This document shows positions 60,631 to 64,000 of a stretch of 64,000 nucleotides of DNA, piece after piece. This DNA is from Stagnihabitans lacustris (GTDB lineage Bacteria > Pseudomonadota > Alphaproteobacteria > Rhodobacterales > Rhodobacteraceae). The stretch spans positions 868,001 through 932,000 of the forward strand of contig NZ_JAPDGS010000001.1 in assembly GCF_025950525.1 (NCBI RefSeq), given 5' to 3'. The notes below the pieces were generated by a model that was given only the letters and a program-made list of their open reading frames with translations, had not been told where the DNA came from and did no database searches. The position numbers were made by a program, and so were the translations under genes. Each line of letters opens with the position of its first letter. Position 1 is the first letter of the stretch.

Positions 60631-61541
60631 GCCTCGGGCCGTTCGGTCGTCACGACATAGGTCCCGGCCGCGATGATGACCGCGATGCCGACCCAGCCCC
60701 AGGCATCGGGCAGTTGATCAAAGAAGAGCCAGCCCCACAGCACGCCCCAAAAGGCGAAGGTGAACTCGAAAGGCGCCACCATGGCGGAGGACCCGATCCG
60801 GTAGGCTTGGGTCAAAAGCGTCAGCCCGACGGCCGCGATAAGCCCGCAAAGCGCCATCAGCCCGGCATCCAGCCCGCTTGGCCAGACCCAGGCCCGGGTC
60901 AGGAAGGACAGCGAGGGATGCAAGCCCTCCTCCATCGTGCCCCGGCCAAAGGCCAGAGCCAGTCCCAGCGAACAGCCGAGGAAGGCCAGGTTGCCCCAGA
61001 ACGCCATGGCGGCGGCGCTGTCTTGCTGCCCCATCCGCCGCGCCATAACCATGGACACCGCATAGGCCAGACCGCAAAACACCGGCAAAAGCGCGGCCCA
61101 GTCGAACTCGGTCCCGCCAGGGCGCACCATGATGACCACGCCCAAGAAGCCCAGCCCCAAGGCCAGCCAGCGGTGCAGCGCCACGCGCTCTCCCAGCCAT
61201 AGAACGGCCAGCAGCGTGATGAACAGCGGCGCGGTGAAGTAAAGCGCAACGGTGGTCGCGATGGGCAGGGTGGCCAGCGCCAGGTAATAGGCGGTATAGG
61301 CCAGGAAATTCAGGAACCCGCGCCACAGCATCATCGGCCATGAGGCCGAGACCAGCCCCAAGAACCCGCCGTCAAAGACCCGGACCAGGACCAGCAGGCA
61401 GGGGATGGCGGCCAAGGACCGCAGCACCATGGCCTCGGACAGCGGATAGCGGTCCGAGAGCAGTTTCAGGATCAGGTCCTGCACGGAAAAGATGGCGATT
61501 CCGGCACAGAGGCACAGGATGGCAAGGACAGAGGCTTTCAT
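60627..61541 (-). CDS. EamA/DMT-family permease
   Basis: Start at 61541 gives 304 residues (MKASVLAILCLCAGIAIFSV) with about ten hydrophobic helices. DMT motifs such as LYFTAPLFITLLAVLWLGERV and the second-half APFEFTFAFWGVLWGWLFFDQLP are present. A metabolite exporter is likely; substrate unknown. A perfect 15-bp inverted repeat lies 21-58 bp upstream of its start. Confidence 0.9.
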   Translation of the reverse strand: MKASVLAILCLCAGIAIFSVQDLILKLLSDRYPLSEAMVLRSLAAIPCLLVLVRVFDGGFLGLVSASWPMMLWRGFLNFLAYTAYYLALATLPIATTVALYFTAPLFITLLAVLWLGERVALHRWLALGLGFLGVVIMVRPGGTEFDWAALLPVFCGLAYAVSMVMARRMGQQDSAAAMAFWGNLAFLGCSLGLALAFGRGTMEEGLHPSLSFLTRAWVWPSGLDAGLMALCGLIAAVGLTLLTQAYRIGSSAMVAPFEFTFAFWGVLWGWLFFDQLPDAWGWVGIAVIIAAGTYVVTTERPEA

Positions 61542-61561
61542 GGCCCCATCTGTGGCCCTTG

Positions 61562-61599
61562 GCCCTGTCAGGTCGCGTCTGGAGGCGACCTGACAGGGC
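61562..61599. repeat. Perfect 15-bp inverted repeat between RTX and DMT genes
   Basis: GCCCTGTCAGGTCGC (61562-61576), loop of 8 nt, then GCGACCTGACAGGGC (61585-61599). No U-tract on the minus strand. It could be an operator for the DMT gene or an mRNA-protecting hairpin for the RTX gene. Confidence 0.85.
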
Positions 61600-61614
61600 G
61601 TGGATCTGTCGTCC

Positions 61615-62505
61615 TCAGACCAGCAGGATGTCGGAGGCGGAAAGGCTGTCGCCATAACCGACTTGCAGGATCAGGGTCGCCGCCTTGCTGCCGATGCCAT
61701 CCTGATCATACCAAAGGAGAATACCATCCAAGACGAATTGCGCGGCGCTGCCCTCGGCAAAGCTATGGGACAGGATCACATCCTGCCCGGAATTCTGCAG
61801 CGCCTTGGCCGCGATCTCTATCTGGTCGATGCCGGACTCGAAGTGGGTAATGGTGTCGCCGAACTCTACCGCACGGTTGAAGCGGAACGTATCTGCACCT
61901 GACTGGGCGTCGATGTAGTCGGCCCCAGCGCCGCCCACGATCAGGTCGTCGCCCGCCCCGTCAAAGATATAGTCGTCGCCCGCCCCCCCAAAGAGGCTAT
62001 CGTTCCAGGCCGCGCCGTGAAGCGTGTCATTGCCCTGGCCGCCGTGAAATTCGACCCTAAGCGCATGGTAGGTCTCCCGCGCGCTAAGCGCGCTGATCAC
62101 ATCGTCGCCGCCACGGCCAAAGACCCTGGCAATGCTTTGTGGCCCGTCCGGCGGATCGTTGCGCCAATTTTGAACGTAAAGATAGTCACTGCCACCGGTC
62201 GCGCCAAGGCGGAATTCGTGGCCGCTGTTGACCGTGACAAAGACCGTCGAGGTCCAGCCCTGTTGTGGCTTCGAGGTCACAAGTTGAAGTTTGAAATCCG
62301 CCGCCATGTTGACCTGAACGACGGCCTCGTCGCCGGTCAACATCATCTTCGCGGTGACTGGTGTGTCATGCGTGAGGGCATTGCGGCGCATGAGGCCGCG
62401 CTCAGAGCTTTCGCAATAGGCGATGAAACCCGTCCACCCGTCACGGGACACGGTGCCAAACGTGGCGGAAGTTCCAGTTCCCCGCAGGAAAATGGGGTCT
62501 GTCAT
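61615..62505 (-). CDS. RTX (hemolysin-type calcium-binding) repeat protein
   Basis: The 296-residue protein has no Sec signal peptide, as expected for type I secretion. The N-terminal half is beta-rich; the C-terminal half contains five RTX-like nonapeptides (GRGGDDVIS, GGQGNDTLH, GGAGDDYIF, GAGDDLIVG, GGAGADYID) that bind calcium outside the cell, followed by an IDQIEIAAKALQNSG-type C-terminal section. AAGGAG lies before the ATG. No T1SS transporter genes are near. Function unknown (possibly surface or secreted). Confidence 0.85.
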   Translation of the reverse strand: MTDPIFLRGTGTSATFGTVSRDGWTGFIAYCESSERGLMRRNALTHDTPVTAKMMLTGDEAVVQVNMAADFKLQLVTSKPQQGWTSTVFVTVNSGHEFRLGATGGSDYLYVQNWRNDPPDGPQSIARVFGRGGDDVISALSARETYHALRVEFHGGQGNDTLHGAAWNDSLFGGAGDDYIFDGAGDDLIVGGAGADYIDAQSGADTFRFNRAVEFGDTITHFESGIDQIEIAAKALQNSGQDVILSHSFAEGSAAQFVLDGILLWYDQDGIGSKAATLILQVGYGDSLSASDILLV

Positions 62506-62559
62506 GATTTGGTCTCCTTCAATTGACGCCGCTCAAGGGCGGATGAAATCGGTGCAGGG

Positions 62560-62597
62560 CAAAAAGAAACCCCGCGCATCCTGCGATGCGCGGGGGT
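62560..62597 (-). terminator. Terminator of the rpsF-rpsR-rplI operon
   Basis: On the minus strand CCCCGCGCATC-GCAG-GATGCGCGGGG followed by TTTCTTTTT. It is 16 bp after the rplI stop. A strong intrinsic terminator. Confidence 0.9.
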
Positions 62598-62612
62598 CCA
62601 AAGGCCTGAGGC

Positions 62613-63197
62613 TTAGCGTGCGTCGCGCGGGTCGAAGTCGTTGGCGGCACCGATATCGTCGAACAGCTCGGCGATTTCGAATTCCGCGGCGGCTTCGGCT
62701 TCGGCAGCCAGTTCCTGGATCGACTTGCCCGAAGCTTGCAGCTCGGCCTCTTCGACCGAACGGGCGACGTTCAGCTTGATCTTGGACGACACTTCCGGGT
62801 GCAGCGTGACCGTCACCGGGTGGACGCCCAGTTCCTTGATCGGGCGATCCAGCACGATCTGGCCACGGTTGACTTCGAAGCCGCCTGCGGTCGCCACTTC
62901 GGAGACGTCACGGGCCGTGACCGAACCGTAAAGCGCGCCGGCATCCGAGGCGGAACGGATCAGAACAAAGATCTGACCATCCAGCTTGGCGGCAACCGCT
63001 TCGGCTTCCTTCTTGGTCTCAAGGTTGTTGGCCTCAAGATGGGCCTTCTTGGCCTCGAAGGATTTGATGTTGGCTTGGCTTGCGCGCAGCGCCTTGCCTT
63101 GCGGCAGCAGGAAGTTACGGGCGTAACCATCCTTGACGTTGACGACTTCGCCCATCTGGCCAAGCTTGGCCACGCGCTGAAGGAGAATGACTTGCAT
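62613..63197 (-). CDS. rplI: 50S ribosomal protein L9
   Basis: The 194-residue protein begins [37 protein letters not shown], the typical L9 N-domain, then the long helix ([18 protein letters not shown]) and the C-domain ([21 protein letters not shown]). It carries an acidic C-terminal extension (about residues 150-194), making it longer than E. coli L9 (149). AGGAG precedes the ATG. Last gene of the rpsF-rpsR-rplI operon. Confidence 0.95.
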   Translation of the reverse strand: MQVILLQRVAKLGQMGEVVNVKDGYARNFLLPQGKALRASQANIKSFEAKKAHLEANNLETKKEAEAVAAKLDGQIFVLIRSASDAGALYGSVTARDVSEVATAGGFEVNRGQIVLDRPIKELGVHPVTVTLHPEVSSKIKLNVARSVEEAELQASGKSIQELAAEAEAAAEFEIAELFDDIGAANDFDPRDAR

Positions 63198-63207
63198 GTT
63201 TATCTCC

Positions 63208-63435
63208 TCACTTCACGGCATAGGGAAGCAGGGCGAGGAAACGCGCGCGCTTGATGGCGGCGGCGAGTTCGCGTTGCTTCTTGGCCGAGACGGCGGTGAT
63301 GCGGGACGGGACGATCTTGCCGCGTTCAGAGATGTAACGCTGCAGCAGACGGGTGTCCTTGTAGTCGATTGCCGGAGCATTGTCGCCCGAGAAGGGGCAG
63401 ACCTTGCGGCGACGGAAGAAGGGCTTGTTGGCCAT
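63208..63435 (-). CDS. rpsR: 30S ribosomal protein S18
   Basis: 75 residues with [65 protein letters not shown], a clear S18 (quoted in two parts by position 5-40 and 43-72). It lies between rpsF and rplI with short spacers and an AAGGA site. Confidence 0.97.
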   Translation of the reverse strand: MANKPFFRRRKVCPFSGDNAPAIDYKDTRLLQRYISERGKIVPSRITAVSAKKQRELAAAIKRARFLALLPYAVK

Positions 63436-63450
63436 GGGTCAGATCCTTTC

Positions 63451-63906
63451 TCAGCGACGCGGTGCGGAGGAACGTTCGGGACGATCGCCGCCGAACGAAC
63501 GCTCGGGACGGTCACCGAAGGACCGCTCGCGACGCTCACCACCGCCGAAACCACCCTCGGGGCGGTCGCCGCGTTCACGGTCGTCACGCTTTTGCATCTG
63601 GACCGAGGGGCCCTCGGCATGGGTGTCGACCTTGATGGTCAGAACGCGCATGACGTCATCATGCAGGCGCATCAGGCGTTCCATTTCCAAGACGGCCGAA
63701 GAGGGCGCATTGGAACGCAGGAAGGCATAGTGGCCCTTGCGGTTCTTGTTGATCTTGTAGGCCATCGTCTTGACGCCCCAGTATTCGCGTTCGACGACAG
63801 AGCCGCCGTTGTCCGCGAGAACCGTTGCGAAATGTTCGATGAGACCTTCAGCCTGCGCGTTGGACAAGTCCTGACGCGCGATGAAGACATGCTCGTAAAG
63901 CGGCAT
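63451..63906 (-). CDS. rpsF: 30S ribosomal protein S6
   Basis: Start at 63906 (MPLYEHVFIARQDLSNAQAE) gives 151 residues. WGVKTMAYKINKNRKGHYAF and EMERLMRLHDDVMRVLTIKVD are S6 features. The C-terminus is extended by an Arg/Gly/Glu-rich repeat (GDRPERSF-type), longer than E. coli S6 but common in Rhodobacterales. First gene of the operon. 94 bp upstream to the window edge hold no assigned promoter. Confidence 0.96.
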   Translation of the reverse strand: MPLYEHVFIARQDLSNAQAEGLIEHFATVLADNGGSVVEREYWGVKTMAYKINKNRKGHYAFLRSNAPSSAVLEMERLMRLHDDVMRVLTIKVDTHAEGPSVQMQKRDDRERGDRPEGGFGGGERRERSFGDRPERSFGGDRPERSSAPRR

Positions 63907-64000
63907 GTGAACTCCGGTGTTCAAGGCGCACTTCATAGGACGGACAAGATCCCCGCGGCCCGTCCACGAGAGGCTGCGCCGGTTCATGGGTATGCGAGGA

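Overview
The window is a contiguous stretch of GC-rich alphaproteobacterial chromosome, most likely from the Rhodobacterales (Rhodobacter/Paracoccus/roseobacter relatives). The evidence is gene content: a heterotetrameric sarcosine oxidase operon soxBDAG, a DddP-type DMSP lyase with all its metal ligands, a glnB-glnA operon plus glnE, an endolysin/holin pair of the gene-transfer-agent lysis type, CcmE and CcmI, a Hint-domain and an RTX protein, and family-typical leader sequences. Genes are tightly packed, with many ATGA or 4-11 bp overlaps. I found no transposase, integrase, prophage structural gene or CRISPR array.

Layout: 1-4.6 kb holds a truncated siderophore-interacting protein, a subtype-B tannase-like esterase, a nucleoside hydrolase, a Gfo/Idh/MocA oxidoreductase and a CAU tRNA. 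4.7-9.9 kb: purM-purN, a LysR regulator, murI, a tyrosine phosphatase and a DUF1684 protein. 10-18.5 kb: argC, ccmE, endolysin-holin, argS, a SPOR protein, nagZ, scpA-scpB and a 64-aa protein. 18.5-27 kb: a PLP-dependent transsulfuration-type enzyme, an array of perfect hairpins, an ABC-F ATPase, glnE with a small partner, and a tandem pair of secreted proteins sharing an identical core. 27-36 kb: a PAS protein, a DUF1289 protein, ruvX, ccmI and divergently soxBDAG. 36-47 kb: an exported protein, sodB, rarD, a LOG-family protein, a LysM protein, an Atm1-type ABC exporter, a YfgM-like protein, bamB and der. 47-55.6 kb: fliG, purB, dddP, a DUF3445 (HODM) protein, a hypothetical and glnB-glnA. 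55.7-64 kb: bifunctional NAD(P)HX repair enzyme, Hint protein, tRNA-Leu, tig, a small HD hydrolase, a DMT transporter, an RTX protein and the rpsF-rpsR-rplI operon.

Functional themes are nitrogen control (GlnB, GlnA and the GlnE adenylyltransferase that modifies GlnA), purine synthesis (purM, purN, purB), cytochrome c maturation, envelope assembly (BamB, NagZ, SPOR and LysM proteins) and catabolism of methylated compounds (sarcosine oxidase, DddP, HODM).

The most unusual content is non-coding. At least a dozen intergenic copies of a roughly 25-bp motif (core TTTCAT, spacer, AAATAY) occur in both orientations. Several continue into a composite structure: a 12-bp hairpin with a 2-nt loop, then a GC hairpin capped by GGCA or GGAA. 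The stem sequences differ between copies while pairing is kept. I know of no name for this element and regard it as the best candidate here for an undescribed system. Other unexplained non-coding structure includes an array of unrelated perfect hairpins (19626-19900), a 39-bp repeat found at two distant sites beside the dispersed elements, 42-bp and 29-31-bp tandem arrays, and hexanucleotide tracts including a potential G-quadruplex. All calls were made by eye without database searches.
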